Below, in pieces: positions 53,553 to 62,053 of a DNA stretch of 64,000 bases; within the stretch, counting starts at the first letter, position 1; each line of letters opens with the position of its first letter. Both the position numbers and the translations under genes were made by a program. The notes beneath the pieces are model-generated. The model saw nothing but the letters and a program-made list of their open reading frames with translations. It was not told the DNA's origin and ran no database searches. This DNA is from JAVBLW01 sp031553215 (lineage in GTDB: Bacteria; Bacillota_I; Bacilli_A; Acholeplasmatales; Anaeroplasmataceae), in contig JAVBLW010000026.1 in NCBI GenBank assembly GCA_031553215.1, positions 7,945-71,944 on the forward strand. Reading direction: 5' to 3'.

Positions 53553-54140
53553 TTATTCTTGGATTGAGTTTTCTATTACATCTAGTACAGCTTCAAAGCC
53601 TAATCTTTCTTCAGCAGACGTTACAATTAAATTATCTTCAGCAGTTAATTTTAATTTTTCTTTAATGATTTTCGTGTTTTTTTGAATTTGACTTCTTTTT
53701 ACCTTATCACATTTAGTTGCAATTACAGTTACTAGAATATTATGATATTTCAAAAATTCATACATCAAACAATCATCATTAGTTGGTTCATGTCTAAAAT
53801 CAACTAATAAAAAAGCTCTTCTTAATTCCTTACGATTAACAACATATTCTTCAATCATTTCGCCAAAAGACGCTCTCATAGTTTTACTTACTGAGGCATA
53901 TCCATACCCTGGAACGTCAATAAAATAAATATTTGTATTTACTGAATATACATTTAAAGTTTGAGTTTTACCTGGCTTTTGTGAAGTCCTTGCTAAACTC
54001 TTTCTATTTACAAGCATATTTATAAATGAGCTCTTACCTACATTACTTCTTCCACAAAATAAGAATTCATTTCTATTATCAGTCGGTAATTGACTATTTT
54101 TTGTTGCACTTTGCACGAAATCCGCACTTTTTATTTGCAT
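53553..54140 (-). CDS. engB: Ribosome biogenesis GTPase YsxC/EngB
   Basis: 195 aa. G motifs: GRSNVGKSSFIN (G1), G2 in KPGKTQTLN, DVPGYGYA (G3), TKCDKV (G4) and TSAEERLG (G5). An essential GTPase for 50S assembly. It lies 2 bases after the PHP gene and 38 bases before the SpoVID-like gene. Confidence 0.95.
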   Translation of the reverse strand: MQIKSADFVQSATKNSQLPTDNRNEFLFCGRSNVGKSSFINMLVNRKSLARTSQKPGKTQTLNVYSVNTNIYFIDVPGYGYASVSKTMRASFGEMIEEYVVNRKELRRAFLLVDFRHEPTNDDCLMYEFLKYHNILVTVIATKCDKVKRSQIQKNTKIIKEKLKLTAEDNLIVTSAEERLGFEAVLDVIENSIQE

Positions 54141-54142
54141 AA

Positions 54143-54946
54143 TTATTCCTCCATCTTTTTCAAGATTATTTCATATTCATTATAATTAAGGCAACATGTA
54201 CCTATATCAGCATGTCCTAAATCACCATGATAGTCACTACCAGCACTAATAAACATATTACGTTCTTTTGCAATAGCGGTCAACTTTTCTTCATCACCCT
54301 GTTTATTTTTAGGGTATCTTGCTTCTATTCCATCAAAGCTATGTGTGAGAATCTCTGGAAGTATATTTTCATCTATTAATACAGGATGAGCTAAAATTGA
54401 TAGACAATTAGAATCCTTTAATAGTTTAAGTCCTTCAGATAATTCTAGTTTACTAACTCTAATATAAGCCTTTGATTCTTTAGATATATAAAAACACGCT
54501 TCATCATATGTCATATTCTCATTTGATTCAAGTAATATTTGGATCATATTTCCACGGGTAATAATATTCAAATTATCAAGAATATTAAAATTAACCTCTA
54601 CATTATAAATAGTCTTTATATCCTCAAGCATTTTCATCGCTCTCTGATATCTAATTTCCTTCATACTAATAGAGTATTCTTTGATTTTATGTGGAATAAT
54701 ATCATCTTTAAATAAACCAACTACATGTACCGTTTCATTTTTGTATATTGTAGTTAATTCAATTCCCGCAATAACCTTAATTCCATAATTTGATGACTTT
54801 TTAATAGCTTCTTCTACTCCATCAACATTATCATGATCTGTTAATGCCATTACAGATACATTTGCACGTTTAGCGTTATCTAATAAGGTTTCAATATTAT
54901 CTAGGCCATCGGAATATATAGAATGTGTGTGTAAATCTATTTTCAT
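54143..54946 (-). CDS. PHP-domain phosphoesterase (RnaAM/YciV-like)
   Basis: 267 aa. PHP metal motifs: KIDLHTHSIYSDG, MALTDHDNVDG, GIELTT, LAHPVLID and AGSDYHGD. Proteins of this length and pattern include 5'-3' exoribonucleases and 3',5'-nucleoside bisphosphate phosphatases (RNase AM/TrpH). AAGGTGAT precedes the ATG, and a TGTTATAAT extended -10 lies about 25 bases upstream of that. Confidence 0.88.
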   Translation of the reverse strand: MKIDLHTHSIYSDGLDNIETLLDNAKRANVSVMALTDHDNVDGVEEAIKKSSNYGIKVIAGIELTTIYKNETVHVVGLFKDDIIPHKIKEYSISMKEIRYQRAMKMLEDIKTIYNVEVNFNILDNLNIITRGNMIQILLESNENMTYDEACFYISKESKAYIRVSKLELSEGLKLLKDSNCLSILAHPVLIDENILPEILTHSFDGIEARYPKNKQGDEEKLTAIAKERNMFISAGSDYHGDLGHADIGTCCLNYNEYEIILKKMEE

Positions 54947-55040
54947 GACATCACCTTCTAACTTTTATATTATAACATATTTTAATTATTTTTGACATTG
55001 TAAATACTAACAAAGCAAATTTTATTATTTTATCAAATAA

Positions 55041-55076
55041 AAAACCTTACGTAATATAAGTTTATTACTTAAGGCT
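55041..55076 (-). terminator. Terminator after the MGMT-like gene
   Basis: GCCTTAAGTAATA / TATTACGTAAGGT stem (minus strand) followed by T6. Confidence 0.75.
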
Positions 55077-55107
55077 TAATTTTTGTGAAAAACAAAAATA
55101 CTCTTGA

Positions 55108-55584
55108 CTACAACTTCACCAATTTGTTTTGATAATCTTTAACGTAGTATCTAATGTTAGTTCTTCCTTTTATTATAATGATATGTCCTTCACTTTCAAG
55201 TTTTTTCTTCTGAAGTTCAATACCTTCTGGATATTTAGGATTTAATTCCCCATCGTTTTTCAGTGTTCTCCAATAAGGTGTTTCATCTTGATTTCTTTGA
55301 TAACTTGCCCATGCAACAATGGAAGTAAATATACCTGCTGTAATAGGATCTGTAAAATCGGCATTATTTTCTTTTGCAAAATACTCTCTAATATCCCCGA
55401 CTGTTGTAAGTTTTCCATAAGGAACTTTCTTCATAATTTCATCATAGAAACAAGGAGGTGCAAAATACATATTATCTCCACCATATTTCTTAATACTTTC
55501 AATATCAGTTAGTTTAATGTATTTTGGCATATCCTTATTATCTTTTAGCATCGCATTAAAGTCCTTCTTGTTTTCATTAGCCAT
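55108..55584 (-). CDS. MGMT-family alkyltransferase-like protein
   Basis: 158 aa from the ATG at 55584, preceded by AGGAGG. The DNA-binding domain of O6-alkylguanine transferases is visible: FYDEIMKKVPYGKLTTVGDIREYF and LQKKKLESEGHIII. The active-site PCHR is replaced by PYWR (TPYWRTLKNDGEL), so it cannot accept alkyl groups. Alkyltransferase-like proteins flag lesions for excision repair. An N-terminal extension of about 40 residues is unusual. Confidence 0.75.
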   Translation of the reverse strand: MANENKKDFNAMLKDNKDMPKYIKLTDIESIKKYGGDNMYFAPPCFYDEIMKKVPYGKLTTVGDIREYFAKENNADFTDPITAGIFTSIVAWASYQRNQDETPYWRTLKNDGELNPKYPEGIELQKKKLESEGHIIIIKGRTNIRYYVKDYQNKLVKL

Positions 55585-55675
55585 ATATAATTTCCTCCTT
55601 TTGAGAATAGAATACATCAACTAAAACAACAAAGCAATGAGACGATTTTATTTTTTTGTTAACTTTATATATATT

Positions 55676-57244
55676 TTATTTATTCAAAATAGATAATGCT
55701 GTTTTAAGTCCATCAACTGCAGCACTAGTTATTCCACCAGCATACCCTGCACCTTCGCCTATTGGATAAATCCCTTTTTCACTTGATTGTCTATCATCTT
55801 CTCTTAAAACTCTTATTGGGCAAGAACTTCTTGTTTCTATGCCTACTAGTATTGCATCATTATCCATAAATCCTTGCATCTTCTTATCGAATAAAGGAAT
55901 TGCATCTTTTAATGAACGTACTACGAACATCGGTAAACATCTTCTTAAATCCGCAAACACAATACCATGAGGATAAGATGGTTTTACACTTCTAACTTCT
56001 GTAGCTATTTTATTTGATAAGAATTCTTTTACTAGGTTAGCCGGAGCCTTATAATCTCCTGAAATATCAAAAGCTAGTTTTTCATATTTTTCTTGGAAAT
56101 ATAATCCATCTAATACGCTGTTTTGCATGTAATCACTTGGATCAACATTAACTAATAATGCGCTATTAGAATTTTCTTTATTTCTGTTTCTATAGCTCAT
56201 ACCATTAGTTAAGATAGTATTTTCTTCACTTTGAGAAGCCATTACTTGTCCACCTGGACACATACAAAATGTATAAACACTTCTATCTTTTAAATGCACT
56301 GCCAATTTATATGATGCAGGACTTAATTCTTTGTGATGTTTTCCATATTGAATTCTATTAATAGTAGTCTTATCATGCTCTATTCTTACTCCCATACTAA
56401 AGCTTTTTGGTTCTAAGTTGATACCTTTCTCATGAAGCATTTTGATAGTATCTCTTGCACTGTGACCAAATCCAAGTAATAAATGTTTAGTTGTTAGTTC
56501 TTTCAATGTATCTCCAGCAACATTTACTTTTATTAAATCATTTTCTTTCTTATAATCAATGAATTGGTGATTAAAATAGAATTCACCTTTTAATTCTTTT
56601 ATTTCTTCTCTAATATTTTTTACTACATTTCTTAAGAAGTCTGTCCCTATATGAGGCATAGCTTCATATAAAATTTCTTTTGGAGCTCCATGATTAACAA
56701 ATTCTTGTAATATAAATTTTATTAATGGATCTTTGATATTAGTAGTTAATTTACCATCGGAAAAAGTTCCTGCTCCACCTTCACCAAATTGAATATTTGA
56801 GTTAGTATTTAGTTTTTTATTTCTTAAGAAATTTTCCACTTCTTTTATTCTCGTTTCAATAGCAGAACCTCTTTCAATAATAATAGGTTTCGCATTACAT
56901 CTTGCTAGATACAAAGCCGCAAAAATACCAGATGGACCAAATCCGACTATAACTGGTTGATAAGGATGATTCCATTTTGGATAATTTAATTTCACTTCTT
57001 CATCTTCATATTTAGTGATGAACTTATTTGATTGAACTTTTGGATATGCTCTTTCATTTATATCTACAATTAATGTATATACTAAAAAGATATTTTCCTT
57101 ATCTCTTGCATCTATTGATTCTTTAGTTACAATTATTTCATAGATATTTTCTTCAAATATTTGGTATCTTTCTGATATTAGTTTTTTTAAAGAAATGCCT
57201 TTTTTTGATATTTCTACCTTGAAACTATTTATTTGTATTTTCAT
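55676..57244 (-). CDS. FAD-dependent oxidoreductase (dehydrogenase-like, YP_-type flavoprotein)
   Basis: 522 aa. After an 85-residue N-terminal domain comes the dinucleotide motif VIVGFGPSGIFAALYLARCNAKPIIIERG, then GGAGTFSDGKLTTN and LLLGFGHSARDTI. The sequence ends YPIGEGAGYAGGITSAAVDGLKTA, a FAD-binding signature. Cys-rich segments (FCMCPGGQV) are typical of this uncharacterised flavoprotein family. Substrate unknown. It overlaps the upstream HI0933-like gene by 20 bases. Confidence 0.85.
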   Translation of the reverse strand: MKIQINSFKVEISKKGISLKKLISERYQIFEENIYEIIVTKESIDARDKENIFLVYTLIVDINERAYPKVQSNKFITKYEDEEVKLNYPKWNHPYQPVIVGFGPSGIFAALYLARCNAKPIIIERGSAIETRIKEVENFLRNKKLNTNSNIQFGEGGAGTFSDGKLTTNIKDPLIKFILQEFVNHGAPKEILYEAMPHIGTDFLRNVVKNIREEIKELKGEFYFNHQFIDYKKENDLIKVNVAGDTLKELTTKHLLLGFGHSARDTIKMLHEKGINLEPKSFSMGVRIEHDKTTINRIQYGKHHKELSPASYKLAVHLKDRSVYTFCMCPGGQVMASQSEENTILTNGMSYRNRNKENSNSALLVNVDPSDYMQNSVLDGLYFQEKYEKLAFDISGDYKAPANLVKEFLSNKIATEVRSVKPSYPHGIVFADLRRCLPMFVVRSLKDAIPLFDKKMQGFMDNDAILVGIETRSSCPIRVLREDDRQSSEKGIYPIGEGAGYAGGITSAAVDGLKTALSILNK

Positions 57245-58355
57245 ATTTTATTTTCTCCATTATGTCGCTTGCGACTATTAACCCACTTGCAAAGGCAAAT
57301 AATAGATTATATCCTCCGCATGTTCCATCTATATCTAATACTTCTCCAGCAAAATAGATATTAGAATCATTTTTCAAATTAAGTTTATCAGTAATTTGTG
57401 ATAATTCAATTCCTCCAGAAACTACTTGGGCATTTTGATAAGTATATGTATCAATTATTCTTAATTCTAATTCTTTTAATAATTTCAAATCATTATTTTT
57501 AATATTTAGATAATCAATCATTTTTGGATGAGCTATCCCTATTATTTTATCTTTTGGTACAGATAAGACTTTATCCATTTCTATTTCTGGTAATAGATCC
57601 ACCATTAGATAGCTATTTTTGGGTTTAGAATTTCTTGCATAGTGACTAGACATATTCATGATTACAATTCCAGAAATACCATCATCTTTAAATATTACCT
57701 CACCTAATTCTTCATGAATCAATTTATCATTAATGAAGAATTTAACATTAGCCTTACTTCTATATCCACTCAAAGATTTAATGTTTTTATCTTTAATTTT
57801 AAATCCTACTAAAGATTCATTTAAAGGAGTAATTCTTAAATTCATATCTTTTAAGTATTTATAAACTATTTCTTGTTTTCTATCTTCAATTCCAGCAATA
57901 CTTCCTGATGCACAGATAACTTTATCAAACAATATAGAATAATCGTTTATTTGGTACTTATTTTCTCTTTTAACAACTTTTTTTACTTCATATTCATAAA
58001 TTATAGTTGTATTAGGTATTTCCTGTAAAAAACAATCTAATACTGTTTTTGATGATTCAGTAATTGGATATACTCTACCTTCATCGTCTTGCTTCGTGAA
58101 TAATCCCATTTTATGAAATTCATCAAGAATTTTTGATGGTGGAAATTCAGTTATTACTTTATTTACAAATGTAGGGTTGTTATAATCATTTTTTGTTGCA
58201 TTAATATTTAGTATATTAGCTTTACCATTACCACTAGCAAGTAATTTTCTGCCCAAACCTTTATTACGTTCAAAAATAATAATATTTGCACACTTGTCTA
58301 ATTTGGATGCAATCATTAATGCAGATGCTCCCCCGCCTATTATTGCAATATTCAT
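57225..58355 (-). CDS. HI0933-family flavoprotein (BaiN/YhiN-like)
   Basis: 376 aa. The FAD motif IAIIGGGASALMIASKL is followed by ERNKGLGRKLLASGNGKANILN, a family hallmark. SGGIELSQIT and the closing FAGEVLDIDGTCGGYNLLFAFASGLI are also present. HI0933-like proteins are reductases of mostly unknown substrate; BaiN acts on bile acid intermediates, but that cannot be inferred here. It is co-transcribed with the following flavoprotein. Confidence 0.88.
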   Translation of the reverse strand: MNIAIIGGGASALMIASKLDKCANIIIFERNKGLGRKLLASGNGKANILNINATKNDYNNPTFVNKVITEFPPSKILDEFHKMGLFTKQDDEGRVYPITESSKTVLDCFLQEIPNTTIIYEYEVKKVVKRENKYQINDYSILFDKVICASGSIAGIEDRKQEIVYKYLKDMNLRITPLNESLVGFKIKDKNIKSLSGYRSKANVKFFINDKLIHEELGEVIFKDDGISGIVIMNMSSHYARNSKPKNSYLMVDLLPEIEMDKVLSVPKDKIIGIAHPKMIDYLNIKNNDLKLLKELELRIIDTYTYQNAQVVSGGIELSQITDKLNLKNDSNIYFAGEVLDIDGTCGGYNLLFAFASGLIVASDIMEKIKYENTNK

Positions 58356-58418
58356 ATAACCACCACCTCACTACTTGTTATAGAATAACATAATTTGATA
58401 ATTAATAGAAGAAAAAAG

Positions 58419-58450
58419 AAAGAAATCATTTCTATTTGAAATAATTTCTT
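58419..58450 (-). terminator. Terminator after citrate synthase
   Basis: AAGAAAT-ATTTC and GAAAT-ATTTCTT arms form a stem flanked by A and T runs, directly after the stop. Confidence 0.75.
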
Positions 58451-58456
58451 TTTTTA

Positions 58457-59767
58457 TTAGTCTTCTGATCCTTCTATTTTTCCAACATATTTAGTAGCTG
58501 GTCTTATTATCTTATTGCAATATAATTTATTTTCAACAATATGTGCAACCCAACCAACTAATCTTGCGGTAGCAAAAATAGGTATAAATAATTCTCGAGG
58601 AATATTTAATATCTTATATGTAAGTCCACTATAATAATCAAAATTAGCACAACAGCTTGTTCCTCTTTTAGCTTCAAGAGTTTCAATAGCAAGTTTTTCA
58701 AAGCGATCATAGAAGGCAAATACTCCTTCTTCTTTTCCTTTGGCTAATTCGCGGCATTTTTCTTTTAAAAGAATACATCTTGGATCACTCTTAGTATAGA
58801 TAGCATGACCCATACCATAAATTAAACCAGAATTATCATAATATTTCTTATCTAAAATCTTTTTAATTATTTCTTTAATTTGTTCATCGGTAGCATCCAG
58901 TCCAATATCATCAATAACACGTTGCATCATTTCTAATACTGCTTGATTAGCTCCACCATGACGAGGTCCTTTTAAAGATCCTAATCCAGCCGCAAGAGAT
59001 GAATAAATATCTGTATCGGTAGATGACACCACAACACTTGCAAATGTAGAGTTATTTCCTCCACCATGATCAGCATGAATTATTAAAGCTAAGTCCAATG
59101 TTTCAGCTTCAATTTTAGTGAATTTTCCATCGTTACGTGATAAATATAGTATGTTTTCTGCTAAAGAATATTCAGCTTTAGGTCGATGAATGTGAAGCAC
59201 ATCGTTATCTAAATAATGAGTTTTTGCTTGTAGTGAATAACTAATAATAGCAGGCATTTTACTTATTAAGTTGATACCTTTTTTTAGTAATTCAAGTGGA
59301 TCAGTTGAATCAGGATTCTCATCAAAAGAATATAAAGCTAAGATTGATCTTGCAATATGATTCATTAAGCTTTTTGAAACATTTTTCATTATTATATCTT
59401 CAAGAAAATATAATGGTAATTCATAATTAGAAGATATAATTTTCTTAAATTCTTCTAATTCCGTTTCACTCGGATAATGTCCAAACAATATCAAGAAACA
59501 TGTTTTTTCATAACCATAAAGACCTTCACTTTTTTTAGCAACTTCAAAAATGTCCATATCACGGTAATATAAATGTCCTTCAGATGGAACTTTTTTATCA
59601 CCATCCATTTGGTATCCATGAACATCAGAAATTTTTGTTAAACCCACTAAAACTCCGGTTCCATTATTATTTCTTAATCCTCTTTTTACATTTAATGTAT
59701 CATATAATTCATTATCAATATTACCATCAATTAATGATCTTTCATATTGTTTCTTTATAAAATCCAT
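58457..59767 (-). CDS. gltA: Citrate synthase
   Basis: 436 aa. The active-site His and neighbours lie in LIIHADHGGGNNSTFASVVVSST and GSLKGPRHGGANQAV; the second His is in YGMGHAIYTKSDPR. The catalytic Asp region is FDYYSGLTY. An N-terminal extension of about 60 residues makes it longer than the roughly 370-aa Bacillus enzyme. It condenses acetyl-CoA and oxaloacetate to citrate. It follows aconitase by 24 bases; no isocitrate dehydrogenase gene follows. Confidence 0.93.
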   Translation of the reverse strand: MDFIKKQYERSLIDGNIDNELYDTLNVKRGLRNNNGTGVLVGLTKISDVHGYQMDGDKKVPSEGHLYYRDMDIFEVAKKSEGLYGYEKTCFLILFGHYPSETELEEFKKIISSNYELPLYFLEDIIMKNVSKSLMNHIARSILALYSFDENPDSTDPLELLKKGINLISKMPAIISYSLQAKTHYLDNDVLHIHRPKAEYSLAENILYLSRNDGKFTKIEAETLDLALIIHADHGGGNNSTFASVVVSSTDTDIYSSLAAGLGSLKGPRHGGANQAVLEMMQRVIDDIGLDATDEQIKEIIKKILDKKYYDNSGLIYGMGHAIYTKSDPRCILLKEKCRELAKGKEEGVFAFYDRFEKLAIETLEAKRGTSCCANFDYYSGLTYKILNIPRELFIPIFATARLVGWVAHIVENKLYCNKIIRPATKYVGKIEGSED

Positions 59768-59791
59768 TGCGCCAACTCCTAACTCTCTATC

Positions 59792-61660
59792 TTAGATGTC
59801 GTTTAATAATCCACCTTTGATAATTTGATTCTTTTCTTCGTCTGTTAAATCAACTTTTACAGATACTTCATTATTTTTAGTTAAATTTTTAATAGTTACA
59901 TTAAATTCGTTATCTATAGTAACTTTAACATCATCAAATTGTTCACATTCAAATTTAGCTTCAACTGGTAAAATACCAAAGTTCATTAAATTTTTCTTAT
60001 GAATACGTGCAAAACTTTGAGCAACAATCATTTTGATTCCTAAATATCTAGGAGCAATAGCCGCATGTTCACGACTTGATCCTTGACCATAGTTAGAACC
60101 AGCTACGATTATACCTCCATTATGCTTAACACAGTTCTTTTTGAAGTTTTCATCTACTTGATAGAATACGAATTCAGATATTTTTTCAATATTTGATCTA
60201 TATGGTAAAACTTTACTTCCTGCAGGCATAATATGATCAGTTGTGATATTATCTTCTACTTTTAGAATTACCTTACATTCAAATTCATTACCAATTGGTT
60301 CAAATTTTGGAAGTGGTTTAATATTTGGTCCCATTTTTATTTCGCTTGTAAATGTTGGTTCAAATAATAAATTGTTGTTAATAACAAATTCAGTTGGATC
60401 AGCAAATAAATCTAATTTCAATCCAAGTGGATTTGAAATAACTCCATTAACTGCAGAAATTGCCGCAACTTCAGGACTTACTAAATAAACATTTGCACTA
60501 TTTGTACCACTACGTCCATAGAAATTTCTATTGAATGTACGTAAACTTACACCATCAGTACAAGGAGATTGTCCCATACCAATACATGGTCCACATGCAC
60601 TTTCTAAAATACGAGCACCTGCCTCTAATAAGACTTCTAAGATACCACTTTTTGTTATCATAGTTAATACTTGTTTGCTACCAGGAGCTATTCCAAGCGA
60701 TACATTAGGATGAACTTTTTTACCTTTTAAAATAGAAGCAACCTTAATGAAATCATAATATGATGAGTTTGTACAACTTCCTATTAAAACTTGGTTTACT
60801 TTAATTCCTTTTAACTCTTCTACTGTTTTTGTATTATCAGGACTTGAAGGACAAGAAACAGTTGGAATTAATGTAGATAAATCAATTGTATATTCTTCAT
60901 CATATACAGCATCTTCATCAGCTTTTAATTCTACGTAGTCTTGTTCACGTTTTTGTAATTTCAAGAATTCTAAAGTTTTTTCATCAGAAGGGAATACAGA
61001 TGTAGTAGCCCCAAGTTCTGCACCCATATTAGTAATAGTAGCACGACTAGGAACACTAAGTGTTTTAACACCTTCACCAGTATATTCAATAACTTTATTT
61101 ACTCCACCTTTAACAGTCATTAATCCTATTAAATGGATAATTATATCTTTGGCACTAACTCCATCACGAAGTTCTCCAATTAAATTTACTTTAGTAATTT
61201 TTGGACATACTATTCCAAAAGGCATACCTGCCATAGCACATGCAACATCTAGTCCACCAGCTCCAATAGCTAAACATCCCATTGCACTTGAAGTAGGTGT
61301 ATGTGAATCAGAACCAAGTAATGTCTTACCAGGTTTAGCAAATCTTTCTAAATGAACTTGATGACAAATACCGTTTCCAGCTTTAGAAAAAATGATTCCA
61401 TGTTTATCCGCAACAGATTGTAAAAATTCATGGTCATCCATGTTTTCAAATCCATTTTGTAATGTATTATGATCAACATAGCTTACAGATACTTCTGTTC
61501 TTACTTTATCAATTCCCATGCTTAAGAACTCTAAATATGCCATTGTACCAGTAGCATCTTGTGTTAATGTTTGATCAATTTTAATTTTGATAGAATTTCC
61601 TCTAATCAATTCATCATTTGTATGGCTTTTTAATATTTTTTCCGTTAATGTTAAACCCAT
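59792..61660 (-). CDS. Aconitate hydratase (short form)
   Basis: 622 aa, the short aconitase form found in anaerobes, not the 900-aa AcnA. Iron-sulfur Cys ligands are in IGSCTNSSYYDF and ACGPCIGMG. Substrate residues lie in LLGSDSHTPTSSAMGC, YGQGSSREHAAIAPR and LMNFGILPVEA. It interconverts citrate and isocitrate. GGAGGT precedes the ATG, and TATAAT near 61694 may be the -10. With gltA it forms a short oxidative branch toward 2-oxoglutarate/glutamate. Confidence 0.94.
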   Translation of the reverse strand: MGLTLTEKILKSHTNDELIRGNSIKIKIDQTLTQDATGTMAYLEFLSMGIDKVRTEVSVSYVDHNTLQNGFENMDDHEFLQSVADKHGIIFSKAGNGICHQVHLERFAKPGKTLLGSDSHTPTSSAMGCLAIGAGGLDVACAMAGMPFGIVCPKITKVNLIGELRDGVSAKDIIIHLIGLMTVKGGVNKVIEYTGEGVKTLSVPSRATITNMGAELGATTSVFPSDEKTLEFLKLQKREQDYVELKADEDAVYDEEYTIDLSTLIPTVSCPSSPDNTKTVEELKGIKVNQVLIGSCTNSSYYDFIKVASILKGKKVHPNVSLGIAPGSKQVLTMITKSGILEVLLEAGARILESACGPCIGMGQSPCTDGVSLRTFNRNFYGRSGTNSANVYLVSPEVAAISAVNGVISNPLGLKLDLFADPTEFVINNNLLFEPTFTSEIKMGPNIKPLPKFEPIGNEFECKVILKVEDNITTDHIMPAGSKVLPYRSNIEKISEFVFYQVDENFKKNCVKHNGGIIVAGSNYGQGSSREHAAIAPRYLGIKMIVAQSFARIHKKNLMNFGILPVEAKFECEQFDDVKVTIDNEFNVTIKNLTKNNEVSVKVDLTDEEKNQIIKGGLLNDI

Positions 61661-61747
61661 AATTGTACCTCCAAAAAAATGTATATTTATTATTATACTA
61701 TGTTTTTATATTTTTTAATAGTTAAATTAATATTTTCCTATAAAAAT

Positions 61748-61797
61748 AAAAAAATGATAAAACTCAAAGAGAGAGGGAAGAGTCATATCATTTTCTT
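61748..61797 (-). terminator. Intrinsic terminator in the gap ahead of aconitase
   Basis: AATGATA-TGACTC and GAGTTT-TATCATT arms (minus strand) followed by TTTTTTATTTTT. No gene lies between it and the c-di-GMP riboswitch terminator, so the second hairpin is unexplained. Confidence 0.7.
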
Positions 61798-61859
61798 ATG
61801 TATAAAATTTGAAAGAAAAAGAAGAAAATCAATATAAATTGATTCCGTTAAAATAAAAT

Positions 61860-61978
61860 AAGATGCAATGGTTGCATCTTATGTAATAGAAAAATCATAT
61901 GGTGCAACTGGCTGACATATTAATAAAAATTTAGTCCCTTTAGCTTTGCGTCACTAGATTTCTCTAGTTTTGCCTTAT
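61860..61978 (-). promoter_or_regulatory. Cyclic di-GMP-I (GEMM-I) riboswitch with terminator, no evident target gene
   Basis: Minus-strand aptamer (61978-61900): AAGGCAAAACTAGA-GAAA-TCTAGTGACGCAAAGC (in parts), then TAAAGGGACTAA, a variable P3 loop, and ATGTCAGCCAGTTGC. The P2 GAAA tetraloop, GTGACGCAAAGC and GCCAG..TTGC are the class I hallmarks. A terminator follows (AAGATGCAA / TTGCATCTT plus T-rich, 61860-61880). Between it and the aconitase start there is only another terminator and no open reading frame of note. Confidence 0.9.
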
Positions 61979-61996
61979 TAAATTTTAACTGCTTTA

Positions 61997-62025
61997 TTTA
62001 TAACATGTATTACAAAAAATGTCAA
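61997..62025 (-). promoter_or_regulatory. Promoter of the c-di-GMP riboswitch transcript
   Basis: TTGACA (62020-62025), 17-base spacer, TATAAA (61997-62002) with extended TGT. Confidence 0.8.
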
Positions 62026-62053
62026 TAATTTTTACATTTTTATTTACTTTTCA

